A stretch of 6,360 nt of DNA from assembly GCA_035691285.1 (NCBI GenBank), contig DASSJI010000086.1, forward strand, positions 1-6,360, read 5' to 3'. The translations under genes were made by a program, and so were the position numbers. The stretch's first letter is position 1. Every line of letters starts with the position of its first letter. This document shows, one piece after another, positions 6,035 to 6,360 of the stretch. The notes below the pieces were generated by a model, which worked only from the letters and a program-made list of their open reading frames with translations, was not told the origin of the DNA and did not search any database. This DNA comes from DATFEN01 sp035691285. Lineage in GTDB: Bacteria; Acidobacteriota; Vicinamibacteria; Fen-336.

Positions 6035-6360
6035 GTGGCCGCCGAGACGCCGTACTGGTGGGCCACCGCCCCCCCACCACCCGAGGCCTCCGGCCCGCTT
6101 CCGGAGCGCGTGGACGTGGCGATCGTCGGCGGCGGCTATACCGGCCTCGCGGCCGCCCGGCGGCTCGCGCGCAGCGGCGCCTCTGTCGTCGTGCTCGAGG
6201 GCGAGACGATCGGCTGGGGCGCCAGCTCGCGCAACGGCGGCCAGGTCCTGACCGGCCTCAAGCCCGGCATCCGGCCGCTCCTGGACCGGTTCGGGCGCGA
6301 GCGCGCCCGCGAGCTGTTCGCTGCCTCCCTGGCCGCCATCGATTTCGTGGAGTCGCTCTG
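6035..6360 (+). CDS. DAO-family FAD-dependent oxidoreductase, N-terminal part, 3' truncated
   Basis: Only the first 108 residues are in the window and the frame is still open at its end. They form an FAD-binding Rossmann start of the glycine/D-amino-acid oxidase family: VDVAIVGGGYTGLAAARRLA (26-45) with the dinucleotide-binding G-x-G-x-x-G (32-37), VVVLE ending in Glu55 that would bind the ADP ribose, then IGWGASSRNGGQ (59-70). The N-terminal YWW followed by a Pro-rich linker and the GWGAS.RNGGQ motif resemble gamma-glutamylputrescine oxidase (PuuB/OrdL-like) proteins, which oxidise amines or amino acids to imines with release of peroxide. Substrate cannot be assigned from this fragment. The start is a GTG, 10 bases after the DUF362 stop, with at best a weak GGGG ribosome site; no better in-frame start is nearby. 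Translation with DUF362 is probably coupled or co-transcribed. Confidence 0.88.
   Translation, partial: MAAETPYWWATAPPPPEASGPLPERVDVAIVGGGYTGLAAARRLARSGASVVVLEGETIGWGASSRNGGQVLTGLKPGIRPLLDRFGRERARELFAASLAAIDFVESL

Noticed and set aside
4903..6251. Long frames antisense to and overlapping the DUF362 gene (387 and 440 residues)
   Set aside because: They run through the divergent promoter and the start of the oxidase gene, have low-complexity composition, and show no recognisable domain.

Overview
The window comes from a high-GC bacterial chromosome. G or C dominates third codon positions, and this produces long spurious antisense reading frames over every real gene. Seven protein genes fill almost all of it; two are cut by the window edges. 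No gene-free stretch exceeds about 50 bases. I saw no RNA gene, mobile element, CRISPR array or phage gene. The gene content (pyruvate-dehydrogenase-type E2, SelB, a short bacterial-type phosphoglucose isomerase, PilZ, a bacterial TMEM175 channel, DUF362) fits an environmental Gram-negative-like lineage that decodes selenocysteine. A Methylomirabilota/Rokubacteria or deltaproteobacterial origin is my guess from GC content and gene mix; nothing here proves it.

Layout. Bases 1-363 (+) are the C-terminal end of a dihydrolipoamide acyltransferase. It converges on a five-gene minus-strand cluster, with only 5 bases between the facing stop codons. In transcription order the cluster is: a 110-residue protein of unknown function built from two copies of a 40-residue unit (4930-4598); glucose-6-phosphate isomerase (4595-3228); the selenocysteine elongation factor SelB (3198-1306); a small PilZ protein (1309-950); and a TMEM175-like potassium channel (953-369). 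Gaps are 2 and 29 bases, followed by two successive 4-base GTGA stop/start overlaps, so this is almost certainly one operon with translational coupling at its end. On the plus strand, a DUF362 protein (4978-6024) is followed after 10 bases by the start of a DAO-family FAD oxidoreductase (6035 to the window end), probably a second operon.

The two transcription units diverge from a 47-base intergenic region. It holds a perfect 10-bp palindrome containing the consensus -10 box TATAAT on both strands. This suggests one symmetric bidirectional promoter element for both operons. On the plus strand it would give DUF362 an almost leaderless mRNA.

The genes do not form one obvious pathway. The cluster joins central carbon metabolism (pgi), selenoprotein synthesis (selB), possible c-di-GMP signalling (PilZ) and ion conductance (TMEM175). 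The least explained items are the duplicated 110-residue protein that leads the operon, the shared palindromic promoter, and selB sitting apart from selA, selC and selD.
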